NCBI GenBank assembly: GCA_964458125.1
Contig: CAYWHE010000116.1
Coordinates: forward strand, 1-12,654
DNA from: CAYWHE01 sp964458125
Lineage (GTDB): Bacteria > Bacteroidota > Bacteroidia > AKYH767-A > OLB10
Reading direction: 5' to 3'
Length of the DNA stretch: 12,654 bases
Shown one piece after another: positions 1 through 7,393 of the stretch. The stretch's first letter is position 1; the number at the start of each line of letters is the position of its first letter. Below the pieces are notes generated by a model. That model worked only from the letters and a program-made list of their open reading frames with translations, ran no database searches and was not told the DNA's origin. A program made the translations under genes and the position numbers.

Positions 1-1
1 C

Positions 2-3000
2 GTATATGACGAGGAAATTGCTTTTTCGACTGATAACTACCTGGGCGAAGTGTATACCTGCGGAACTACCAGTGCAATGGATTTCCCGGTATCAACAGGC
101 CCATTTAACCAGTATAACGGAGGAAACCTGGATGGTTTCGTAACCAAATTTTCCGACGATGGCCAAGTGCTATACTACGCCACCTTTATTGGTGGTTCCG
201 GTACCGATGAAATCAAGTCCATGCGGTATAATGTTAACAGCGGGTTGTTATTCGCCGGCGGGACCGATTCACCGGATTTCCCGCTGCAATCGCCGTTTGA
301 TCCCAGCCTGAACGACGGAACCAACCTGGTGGCCACGGATTGCATCCTGGGATCGCTGAATGATACCGGCTCGGTATTGCTTTATTCCAGTTATTTTGGG
401 GGTCGTTCCGATGATTACCTGTTTTATAAAGGAAACCCGCAATCCGTTTTCAGTTCCAATTCCCTGCGAAGAGGAAACGGCAATAAAATATTCCTGGTTG
501 GTTCAACCCGATCAACGGATTTTCCGATTATCAACGGTTACAGTTCCCAGTTAAACAATGGAGGTGCGGATACGACACGCTACGACTCCTTTTTAGCCTG
601 CTTCAATACTTCGGGAAGTGTACTTACGTATTCCACCTTCCTGGGTGGTGGCGGTGATGACCTGGCCAATTCACTGGTGCTCAGCCAACCTTACGCCTAT
701 GTAACCGGATCCACACGATCGGTTAATTTTCCGGTTACTCCACAAGCCATGCAATCGACCAAGGGCAGTCTGGAAGATGCCTTTCTTGCACGCATCAATA
801 TTACACTGTCGGGATCAGCTTCCCTGGAGTATTCCACCTATTTCGGCGGGAATGGCGCAGACATTGGCACCTCCCTCTGTAAATTCTCCCCGGATACCAT
901 TTACATGCTCATGTCCACCACTTCGGGAAATTTGCCCGTTTTGTCCTCCTGGTCCTACACCTTTACCGCCAATGGCACGCAAACCTATGACCAGACCTTC
1001 AGCGGGCAGGAAGACTGTTACATCGCCCGGTTCGCATTTCCAGCCGGAACTCCTTCCCTTCTTCATTCAACTTATTTCGGCAGTGGCAATACCGATGTTC
1101 CCAATTCCATCATAACCGACAAATACGGCAACCTCTGGTTTGTGGGTGAGGTATTTACCGGACTTGGCCTGCAGTTCCCGCTTACCAATGACGCCTACGA
1201 CTATGTCACGAACGGGGCTCACGATTGCTTTGTTTCTTCCATGACCGCCGGGCTGGATAAACTCCGTTATTCAACCTTTCTGGGGGGTGATGACTTCGAT
1301 CATGCCTTCAGTGTACTGGTGACACCCGAAGATGAACTCTTTATGTCGGGATTTACGATGGAATCGGCCGGCATCAATTTATTTCCTGTCGGCCCCGTTT
1401 TCGATACCATTTTATCCGGTCAGGAAGGTTTTGTGGCCAAATTTAATATCTGTAACACGCCTCGTCCCACGGTTACATCCTCTCTACAGGCATGCATTGG
1501 CAGTCCTTTTACGATATCAGCCGGTCCGGGTGATTCCATGGCCGTATTTAAATCGGGCTTCGCTGTTTATGGAGATACCGCAACGGCTTATACCATCGGT
1601 AATTTTCAGGCTACCGACACCGGCACCTATAAACTGGTGATCTATGATTACAGCGCCTGCACCGATACGCTGTATGCCACCATTTCCGCTTATCCGGAAC
1701 TGACCTGTTCCATCACCGTTAATGACGACACCCTCTGCGAAGGACAATTGCTCAACCTGAACAGCACACACAACAATACCGCCGGCCCCTATACATTCGA
1801 CTGGGAAAAAAACAATTCCTTTCCGGCCATTGATACCCTGACCACCGGCAATCCCCCGGCCATGGTTACGGACGCCGGCTATTCGGGAACGTATATACTA
1901 CAGGTTGTTGATGGCAACGGCTGCATGGCTGTGGATTCGGTCCTGATTCAGGTTGACCAGGTCCCCGTTGATTTTATTTCACTCTCCTCCGATTCGGTTT
2001 GCCGGAATACCCCTTACCAGCTTTGTACAGATTCTGCCTATGTGGCTTATTCCTATTCCTGGACAGGTGCCGTTACCGGCCCCGTAAACAGTCATTGCGT
2101 TACGCTGCTTACCGATACAGGTACTGCCGGAAATCCTTATAGCTCCGTAATTACCATTTCCCAAGGGTCCTGCAGCATGAGCGATACTTTTCTGCTTTAT
2201 GTCTTTGACCCCCCACAATTGAATTTTACCGGTGATTCTTCCGTTTGTGAAGGCACATCTGTATCCATACAGTTCAGCGCATCAGGAGGTTCAGGCGGTT
2301 ATCAGTGGCAATGGACCGGTCCGCAGGTCAATCCTGGCGGAACAGGCTCACTGATTCAGTTGACGACTGTGGACACGGCCGATTCCGGAACATACCTGAT
2401 GACGGTTACCGACCTGACCGGCTGCCAGGTTCAGCAGGCCTTTACGCTATCAGTCCAGCAGGCACCGAACATCAACAGCATAACGGCCACCCCATTTTCT
2501 GTCTGCTTCGGAGATTCCGTCTCTATCAGTTCAACCGTTACTCCGGGCCAGGGGACTGTCACAACCTTTCAGTGGATGACCGACAACCAGGGTTTTACCG
2601 GTATCAATCTGGGTGCTTTTGTTGTGGACACCCTTTCTCCCGGAAGCCATTCCCTCAACCTGGTCGTGACGGACGGCAACGGCTGTATGGATTCCTTATC
2701 GCTGCCCCTGGGGGTTGTGGTTCATGCGTTACCGGATACGGCATCCCTGTTGATTCCCGACCTCAGCCTGGCCTGCAAAGGTTCACAGAATATCAGTCTT
2801 TATGCGGGATGTGACTCTGCTGCACATTGGACCTATCTGTGGACCGGCGAAAATCTCGGGAACAATATAGATTCCACCGCCTGTTCGATTGTACTGGATA
2901 TTTCCGAATCGTCACCGGATCCATTTTATGTCACTGTCTCCATCATGGATGAAAACGGATGCAGGATACAGAAATCCTTCGAAGTAGAGTTATCCGGCAC

Positions 3001-3553
3001 CATTATCAGCCAGGGAATCGTTGTAAAAAAGAAAAAACCGTCAGCAGCAGATGCTACCCTGATGGTACTGGACAACACCGCTGCAAAATATCAGTGGGGC
3101 TATGATTTACATGATCAAAGCCGAAGTTCCATCGTGCAACCCGGCGAGCGATTTCAGACGTTATACCTGCCTGTTGACCATACCGACACGCTGGATTATT
3201 GGGTGGAACTGACCCGCGATGACTGTATAACCAGGATTTACTATTCAGGCGCTTATGCAAACGGCAAACCTCATGTGGTAACCGAACAAGATGCCGATCT
3301 TGGTTTTTTGGTTACCCCCAATCCCGTTCATGGAACGGCAACCTTATTGCTGACCGGAAATTATACGGGTGAAATCACCATCCGCCTGATGAATGGATTT
3401 GGCCAGGAACAATCGTCGGCCACCGTATCCAAAACGAGTCCGCTTCTTTCCTTTCCAATAAACCCGGATCCATATTCTTCCGGGATTTATTTCATACAGG
3501 TAACGCCGGAAAACGGAAATCCCCTGTTCGGAAAAATTGAAATAACCCGTTAA
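2..3553 (+). CDS. Giant T9SS-exported surface protein with SBBP blades and six Ig-like domains (5' partial)
   Basis: The frame is open from the left edge; an internal GTG at 50 is not a credible start, so the N-terminus lies outside the window. Six SBBP-type motifs of the form YSTYFGG/YSTFLGG begin at 176, 383, 629, 830, 1064 and 1268 and probably form a beta-propeller. From about 1465 to 2990 come six Ig/PKD-like domains, most opening with C-x-G and closing with a GC near the last strand (DGNGCM twice, ENGCR once), which suggests one disulfide each. A beta-rich linker follows, then from about 3295 a T9SS type A sorting domain: TPNPVHG, a GQE turn, and SSGIYFIQV near the end. Known of such families: Sec export, then T9SS passage through the outer membrane and anchoring or release at the surface. 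The role is probably adhesion or matrix binding; the ligand is unknown. It is first in a three-gene run. Confidence 0.93.
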   Translation, partial: VYDEEIAFSTDNYLGEVYTCGTTSAMDFPVSTGPFNQYNGGNLDGFVTKFSDDGQVLYYATFIGGSGTDEIKSMRYNVNSGLLFAGGTDSPDFPLQSPFDPSLNDGTNLVATDCILGSLNDTGSVLLYSSYFGGRSDDYLFYKGNPQSVFSSNSLRRGNGNKIFLVGSTRSTDFPIINGYSSQLNNGGADTTRYDSFLACFNTSGSVLTYSTFLGGGGDDLANSLVLSQPYAYVTGSTRSVNFPVTPQAMQSTKGSLEDAFLARINITLSGSASLEYSTYFGGNGADIGTSLCKFSPDTIYMLMSTTSGNLPVLSSWSYTFTANGTQTYDQTFSGQEDCYIARFAFPAGTPSLLHSTYFGSGNTDVPNSIITDKYGNLWFVGEVFTGLGLQFPLTNDAYDYVTNGAHDCFVSSMTAGLDKLRYSTFLGGDDFDHAFSVLVTPEDELFMSGFTMESAGINLFPVGPVFDTILSGQEGFVAKFNICNTPRPTVTSSLQACIGSPFTISAGPGDSMAVFKSGFAVYGDTATAYTIGNFQATDTGTYKLVIYDYSACTDTLYATISAYPELTCSITVNDDTLCEGQLLNLNSTHNNTAGPYTFDWEKNNSFPAIDTLTTGNPPAMVTDAGYSGTYILQVVDGNGCMAVDSVLIQVDQVPVDFISLSSDSVCRNTPYQLCTDSAYVAYSYSWTGAVTGPVNSHCVTLLTDTGTAGNPYSSVITISQGSCSMSDTFLLYVFDPPQLNFTGDSSVCEGTSVSIQFSASGGSGGYQWQWTGPQVNPGGTGSLIQLTTVDTADSGTYLMTVTDLTGCQVQQAFTLSVQQAPNINSITATPFSVCFGDSVSISSTVTPGQGTVTTFQWMTDNQGFTGINLGAFVVDTLSPGSHSLNLVVTDGNGCMDSLSLPLGVVVHALPDTASLLIPDLSLACKGSQNISLYAGCDSAAHWTYLWTGENLGNNIDSTACSIVLDISESSPDPFYVTVSIMDENGCRIQKSFEVELSGTIISQGIVVKKKKPSAADATLMVLDNTAAKYQWGYDLHDQSRSSIVQPGERFQTLYLPVDHTDTLDYWVELTRDDCITRIYYSGAYANGKPHVVTEQDADLGFLVTPNPVHGTATLLLTGNYTGEITIRLMNGFGQEQSSATVSKTSPLLSFPINPDPYSSGIYFIQVTPENGNPLFGKIEITR

Positions 3554-3562
3554 CAGAACCTC

Positions 3563-5341
3563 ATGAAAAATAACAGGCTCCTTTTTTTCCTGCTTATCTT
3601 TTTTCATCCGGCCGCTTATGGACAACTCACAGCGCCGGAATACAAACAGGTTTATAACAGGGTTGATCATATCCTCCAGGAGTATATCCGTACGGCTTCC
3701 TTTTCTGAACCAAAGGGCGTTACCTGGAATACAGCATATGAAGAGTCATTCGAGAAACTTTTCACCAATGAAAATGCACTGATCTATGATGATATTAATG
3801 CCAGCGTTCCCACGGAGAACAGGTCGTATGAACTCCACGAGGTGCCGCTAAAAAAATATGTTGCTTCGCTGAAACAGTCCTTTCCAAACGGCATACAGGT
3901 TACGGCAAAGGCCTTCCGGGTGTTATCAGAACCCCTGCTGACCGTTACCAAAGTCCCCGGACTGCCAACGGAATTCAACCTCGATATTGTGGCAGGTAAA
4001 AAGGTGGAAGGGATCAACGCGGGCGGGGCTTCCTTTTCCAATGACGATACTATTCGTATAACGGTTAGCGTGATCATGGATCCATCGGGGAAATTGCTGA
4101 CGGATCAGACCAGGATCAGGTCCATTTCAAAAATTGGCGAATCTTTCCGGGTGCTGAATGACCAGGATCTGGACGGGGTAATTGACGGAGCGGATGCATG
4201 CCCGCTGGAGAAAGGGGCCAAAGCCAGCAACGGCTGTCCGGATGATGATGGGGACGGGATAAACAACAGCCTGGACCGTTGCCCGAATACCTATGGCAGC
4301 ATCAGCAATAACGGATGCCCGGGGGATTATTTTACAAGGTCCCTGGAATTGAAAGCGGCAGCAGGCGGATCATTTAATAACCTGAAACTGACCAGTTCCA
4401 TTCTGGATCTGGAAAACAACTATACCCCATGGACAACCGGGAAGGAATATAACGCCGACTATGTCATTAAAGAGGCTTCATCCATTACAGCTTCGGGTTT
4501 TCAATTTTCATTTTTCAGCGCGGGAGCCGATTTAAATTATTATTTTAAAAATTCTAAAAAGACCGGTTCGGGGATAAAGGAACTGAGCCGCAATCTTGGT
4601 ATCGGTTTTGGATTTCGGTATACGACCTTTACCAGCAATTTTGATTTCACTGATTTTACGGTTGCTTACCGGGATGATGGTACTTCCCTACATTCACAGA
4701 GCTCAGGCGGTACCGTTTTTTATGAAAAAATTGCCCGCTTTCAGCGAATACATTCCCTTCACGAGGAAATGAAACTTAACGACCTGACGGTGATGATCAA
4801 CCTCAACTTCCGCAAAAAACTGGCAGAGGGAAAATTCACGTTCAACCTGATGTTAAGCCCGTTGATTTCCCTGTTAAGCGGGGAATCTGCCTATACGCTC
4901 AATGCCGACTTCGGGGAAATCTGGCAGCATGATTCCGTTCAAACGGACTGGGATATCAGCCTGGCAGAGAACTGGGTTGAACTGACAAGGGAAAATTATC
5001 CGTATGGCTATACTACAGCCGAGCTTACCGCTTATTTTGAAAACCTGTATTCGAATAAAATCGCTGATGTCGGCCTGAATACAACCATTCAAAAAACGAA
5101 GAAATTGAATCCGGTAACTGGTTTTGGAATAGGTGCCACTATTGGCATTTCATATTTTATCAGCAAAGCCAGCAGCATTGGGCTGGGCATACAGGTTCAA
5201 TATGCCTCTTACAGCCAGTCTCCCGGGAACTACCGCATCATTGACAAACGAAGTGTTGGCTATGACCCCGTGTTCAACGGCAGCGGCAGCATCAGCAACA
5301 TCAGGGTAGGCACCGGTTTAACATACACCATAAATTTTTAA
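3563..5341 (+). CDS. Predicted outer-membrane beta-barrel protein with thrombospondin type 3 repeats
   Basis: The protein has 592 residues. The ATG lies 9 bases after the upstream stop and has no clear Shine-Dalgarno site. Residues 1-21 form a Sec signal peptide (hydrophobic LLFFLLIFF core, cleavage likely after AYG before Q). Residues about 22-195 are a periplasmic or surface domain I do not recognise. At nt 4159-4323 there are TSP3 calcium-binding repeats: DQDLDGVIDGADACP, then DDDGDGINNSLDRCP, each followed by a GC pair. The remaining ~340 residues alternate aromatic and small residues (GIGFGFRYTTF, GFGIGATIGISYF) and end in GTGLTYTINF, a terminal phenylalanine strand typical of outer-membrane barrels. 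No OmpA peptidoglycan-binding domain follows the repeats, unlike the usual barrel-TSP3-OmpA order. It is probably co-transcribed with the surface protein upstream, which it may anchor or assist; that pairing is inference. Confidence 0.85.
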   Translation: MKNNRLLFFLLIFFHPAAYGQLTAPEYKQVYNRVDHILQEYIRTASFSEPKGVTWNTAYEESFEKLFTNENALIYDDINASVPTENRSYELHEVPLKKYVASLKQSFPNGIQVTAKAFRVLSEPLLTVTKVPGLPTEFNLDIVAGKKVEGINAGGASFSNDDTIRITVSVIMDPSGKLLTDQTRIRSISKIGESFRVLNDQDLDGVIDGADACPLEKGAKASNGCPDDDGDGINNSLDRCPNTYGSISNNGCPGDYFTRSLELKAAAGGSFNNLKLTSSILDLENNYTPWTTGKEYNADYVIKEASSITASGFQFSFFSAGADLNYYFKNSKKTGSGIKELSRNLGIGFGFRYTTFTSNFDFTDFTVAYRDDGTSLHSQSSGGTVFYEKIARFQRIHSLHEEMKLNDLTVMINLNFRKKLAEGKFTFNLMLSPLISLLSGESAYTLNADFGEIWQHDSVQTDWDISLAENWVELTRENYPYGYTTAELTAYFENLYSNKIADVGLNTTIQKTKKLNPVTGFGIGATIGISYFISKASSIGLGIQVQYASYSQSPGNYRIIDKRSVGYDPVFNGSGSISNIRVGTGLTYTINF

Positions 5342-5343
5342 GG

Positions 5344-5961
5344 ATGACAAAAACGGCCATCACACTTCTGAATATTTGTTTTTATTTCCTGCTGAACAAC
5401 ACCTCATTCGGCCAGAAGGAACTGAATTTATTTTACATCAGCGGGTCGGCACACGAACAAAATTCCGAACTCCGGATCAGCGACAAGCAGCTTGATCAGT
5501 TTTCAGAACACCGGAAACAGCTAAAAGACAAATCCGTATTGGCTTATTTCAATAATCTGAATTATCCGGTCATCACATCAAGTTTCCGGGATGAGGACAT
5601 CGGTGGTTTTATGGCTGCCATCCATGACTCAGCATCCCGGGAAGAACCGGATTATGCATCTGTAAATGCCGCTTTCAGGGATCATTTATACAGCCAGGAA
5701 AGCGGCCGGGACCTGGATCGGCTTATCTTTCATTTCTTTATGAGCGCCCGTGCCCTGGAAAATGCCGCGGTGAAACCGGAAGCATCTTTGTACTCCCTGC
5801 CGGCTGAAATACTGCATGTCCTTGGTGCCCCGAATGCCCATGCCCGGGTGATTTTATATTATGACAAATCCAAACTCACCATTTCAGAAGACGAGATTTA
5901 TGCTAAACTGAGTTTTTATATGCCGGGAGAAAAAGTAACTTTTCAGTTTAACCCGCTTTAA
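5344..5961 (+). CDS. Small exported protein of unknown function
   Basis: The protein has 205 residues. The ATG follows the preceding stop by 2 bases, so translational coupling is likely. Residues 1-24 look like a signal peptide (hydrophobic ITLLNICFYFLL stretch, cleavage likely at SFG before Q). The mature part is mixed alpha/beta: a strand LNLFYISGS, a charged helix around DQFSEHRKQLKDK, a helical middle region, and a beta-rich C-terminus (ARVILYYDKSKL, then KLSFYMPGEKVTFQF). There is no lipobox, transmembrane segment after the signal, T9SS domain or recognisable catalytic motif. I do not recognise the family. As the last gene of a three-gene run with a T9SS adhesin and an outer-membrane protein, it is most simply a periplasmic or surface accessory of that module; this rests on position only. 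A terminator-like hairpin begins 42 bases after its stop. Confidence 0.85.
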   Translation: MTKTAITLLNICFYFLLNNTSFGQKELNLFYISGSAHEQNSELRISDKQLDQFSEHRKQLKDKSVLAYFNNLNYPVITSSFRDEDIGGFMAAIHDSASREEPDYASVNAAFRDHLYSQESGRDLDRLIFHFFMSARALENAAVKPEASLYSLPAEILHVLGAPNAHARVILYYDKSKLTISEDEIYAKLSFYMPGEKVTFQFNPL

Positions 5962-6003
5962 CAAGATTTCCGTTTATTGATTTCCTTCATAACCTGCGCC
6001 TCG

Positions 6004-6039
6004 AAAAGACCGGCGGCCAGCCTGGCGAATAGTCTTTTT
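6004..6039. terminator. Probable bidirectional intrinsic terminator between convergent genes
   Basis: AAAAGAC at 6004-6010 pairs with GTCTTTT at 6032-6038, giving a 7-bp outer stem. Inside it GCCA (6016-6019) pairs with TGGC (6023-6026) across a symmetrical 5-nt internal loop. The + strand ends in a run of five T (6035-6039), and the - strand ends in a run of four T from the A-run. It lies between the stops of the two convergent genes (5961 and 6041), where a shared terminator is expected. Confidence 0.6.
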
Positions 6040-6040
6040 C

Positions 6041-6724
6041 TCAATTATGCCAGGCAAAGAAAATGGTGGAGCCCTTGTTTACACCAAGGCTGTCGTCATT
6101 TCGCTGGAGCTTATTGGCCTCCAGGAAAAATTCGTAGTATTTCATCGTATAGAGGCTGCCGTGATTTTTCCGGTTGAATTTGCGCATGCCCTTCTGCCAG
6201 GGATCGTTTAAATAGAGTACGGATTCAATGTCATTGTCTGTCGAATTATCTGCATCGTTCACGCAATAATCCATTCCCGTGATCAACCGGAAATGACTGT
6301 CATTGATATTGTGAACACCCATGGCATTAAAAATCAGGGGGCCGTTGACACTTCTTAGCGCCGTGAACAGATGCCTGGCGGACTGGGGTCTCCTGGTTTC
6401 AACCTGAAAACCCAAACGCCTGAATGTCCGGTTCGGATCAGTGCTAGGAATTCCGTCAAACTGTTCGGGACTCATGCGGAATTCCTTATACCTTTCGGCC
6501 TCCTTACCGGGTTTCAGGGCAGGATCCGTACAGGCTGAATTATCCCTGTTATTACAGTTGTCCAGCGCTTCCAGGGCCATCGCCTCCGATTTAAAATGCG
6601 CCAGGTCCAGCAGTTTCCGGTATTTCAACACCATGGCCATGCAGGCAAAAGCACAATTTCCCGCCGTTGTTTGCGGAATCAAGGGCACTTCAAACTTTAT
6701 ACTTTCTTTAACAATCAAACCCAT
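6041..6724 (-). CDS. Papain-like cysteine protease (C39/C70-like fold), no pro-region
   Basis: The protein has 227 residues. The ATG at 6724-6722 is preceded by a strong AAAGGAG at 9-nt spacing, which fixes the start. The N-terminal PLIPQTTAGNCAFACMAMVL matches the papain-like bacterial pattern with the oxyanion-hole Gln (Q18) and nucleophile Cys (C24) at the start of a helix. The partner His is in DSHFRLITGMDY (H144), and the third acid/amide is in LYLNDPW (D174, N173 beside it); the HxxxITG...NDPW order is typical of the AvrRpt2/C70 and C39-like families. C24 lies so close to the N-terminus that no pro-domain can precede it, and there is no signal peptide, so it is either cytosolic or delivered by a non-Sec route. 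Residues 40-110 are a charged helical insert. It is 101 bases downstream of a small glycine-linker gene on the same strand. The substrate is unknown; a peptidase or processing role is inferred from family. Confidence 0.8.
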   Translation of the reverse strand: MGLIVKESIKFEVPLIPQTTAGNCAFACMAMVLKYRKLLDLAHFKSEAMALEALDNCNNRDNSACTDPALKPGKEAERYKEFRMSPEQFDGIPSTDPNRTFRRLGFQVETRRPQSARHLFTALRSVNGPLIFNAMGVHNINDSHFRLITGMDYCVNDADNSTDNDIESVLYLNDPWQKGMRKFNRKNHGSLYTMKYYEFFLEANKLQRNDDSLGVNKGSTIFFAWHN

Positions 6725-6733
6725 AATACTTTG

Positions 6734-6740
6734 CTCCTTT
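6734..6740 (-). promoter_or_regulatory. Strong ribosome binding site of the cysteine protease gene
   Basis: Read on the - strand this is AAAGGAG, with 9 nt before the ATG at 6724. It is the clearest Shine-Dalgarno site of the window; the other starts have weak or no such site. It suggests efficient independent translation of the protease. Confidence 0.6.
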
Positions 6741-6825
6741 TTTTATTCCCGGACAGGGGTTATAACCATTCCTCCTTCTGCATCAATATCCGGGGACTTC
6801 TTTTCATATAAAGTATAACCTGCCG

Positions 6826-7221
6826 CTATTTGTCCAGGGATATTTTCTGTACACTGCGCATAGCTGACCAGTCATGATGCACCCATGTCAACTGGTAGGT
6901 TTGCGCACCGACATGGTAACCCATGGCGATTATTTTGGCTATGTTTCCGGGTCTTTTCACATAAAAGAGGGTTACACCCCCGTTTGCGCCGGCCCCGTTG
7001 GAAACGTGGTAGGTGGCATCACCCCGGAAGGTGTAACGCGTATTGCCTCCGCCGCCGCCGGCTCCACCCGGGTCAGCCTTGATGTTGCCTATGCAGCTTT
7101 TCAGTTTCTGCTGGAGGACGGCATTATAACTCCTGCTGTCTTTCCCCTGAAGCCACTCCAGGGCCTGTTCATCGGTCAGGTTACCCATCTGCCCTTCTCC
7201 AATATCTCCGGTTAAGTTCAT
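6826..7221 (-). CDS. Small two-part protein with a glycine linker, function unknown
   Basis: The protein has 131 residues. The start ATG at 7221-7219 has no good Shine-Dalgarno site. Residues 1-50 look helical and charged (DEQALEWLQG, YNAVLQQKLKSCIGNI). Residues 51-60 are a linker, PGGAGGGGGN. Residues 61-131 form a compact beta-rich domain: RYTFRGDATYHVSN, GGVTLFYVKRPGNIAKIIAMGYH, then YQLTWVHHDW. A linker followed by a small basic, aromatic C-terminal domain is an arrangement seen in toxin or adaptor proteins, and the strand pattern VTLFYVKR...IAKIIAMGYH vaguely recalls RelE-like folds; neither is demonstrated and no catalytic set is evident. There is no signal peptide. It is the first gene of a likely pair with the downstream cysteine protease (101-base gap), so it could be that protease's substrate, inhibitor or co-effector. 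I do not recognise the family. Confidence 0.7.
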   Translation of the reverse strand: MNLTGDIGEGQMGNLTDEQALEWLQGKDSRSYNAVLQQKLKSCIGNIKADPGGAGGGGGNTRYTFRGDATYHVSNGAGANGGVTLFYVKRPGNIAKIIAMGYHVGAQTYQLTWVHHDWSAMRSVQKISLDK

Positions 7222-7393
7222 GGAATCTGGTTTAAGGTGCTAATTTAATCATATTATAAGGAAAAACATCTTTGCAGATTAAATAAATTTATGAAAAAGA
7301 ACCGGCAGGGTTTCGCCTTAAAAAAAATATTCCTGCTGACACATCACTTATGATATTATACATTACTTTTAATCCATCTGAAAAAAACAACCG
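7222..7393. promoter_or_regulatory. Divergent AT-rich intergenic region, candidate promoters
   Basis: This 172-base gap separates two divergent genes and must carry both of their promoters. It is far richer in A and T than its neighbours. On the - strand a perfect TATAAT (revcomp of 7253-7258) lies 31 nt before the ATG of the small glycine-linker gene. On the + strand TACTTTTA (7364-7371) resembles the Bacteroidota -7 box TAnnTTTG with one mismatch, 22 nt before the 7394 start. No convincing -33 TTTG is correctly spaced for either, so the exact boxes are uncertain. Confidence 0.4.

Noticed and set aside
50..52. GTG as start of the first surface-protein gene
   Set aside because: The frame is open upstream to the window edge, codons there look coding (VYDEEIAFSTDNYLGE), and an exported protein would need a signal peptide, which is absent at this GTG.
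2305..2814. 169-codon + strand open frame inside the surface-protein gene
   Set aside because: It lies wholly inside the Ig-like domain region, which has clear domain structure in the main frame; the alternative product is of no recognisable type.
3344..3670. Antisense open frame across the junction of the first two genes
   Set aside because: It overlaps the T9SS sorting domain and the signal peptide of the next gene, both well supported on the + strand.
6441..6818. + strand open frame opposite the cysteine protease
   Set aside because: It overlaps the protease's catalytic N-terminus and its ribosome binding site; the - strand gene has a complete catalytic motif set.
6743..6867. Short open frame on the - strand between the glycine-linker gene and the cysteine protease gene, ending in MVITPVRE
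   Set aside because: It reads plausibly like a protein C-terminus but opens just after a TGA, has no ATG except one seven codons before the last residue, and overlaps the end of the upstream gene in another frame. A frameshift extending the upstream protein is possible but nothing requires it.
7301..7345. Imperfect inverted repeat GGCAGG/CCTGCT in the divergent intergenic region
   Set aside because: The arms are only about 5 pairs with a loop of about 21 bases, so it is not distinguishable from chance.
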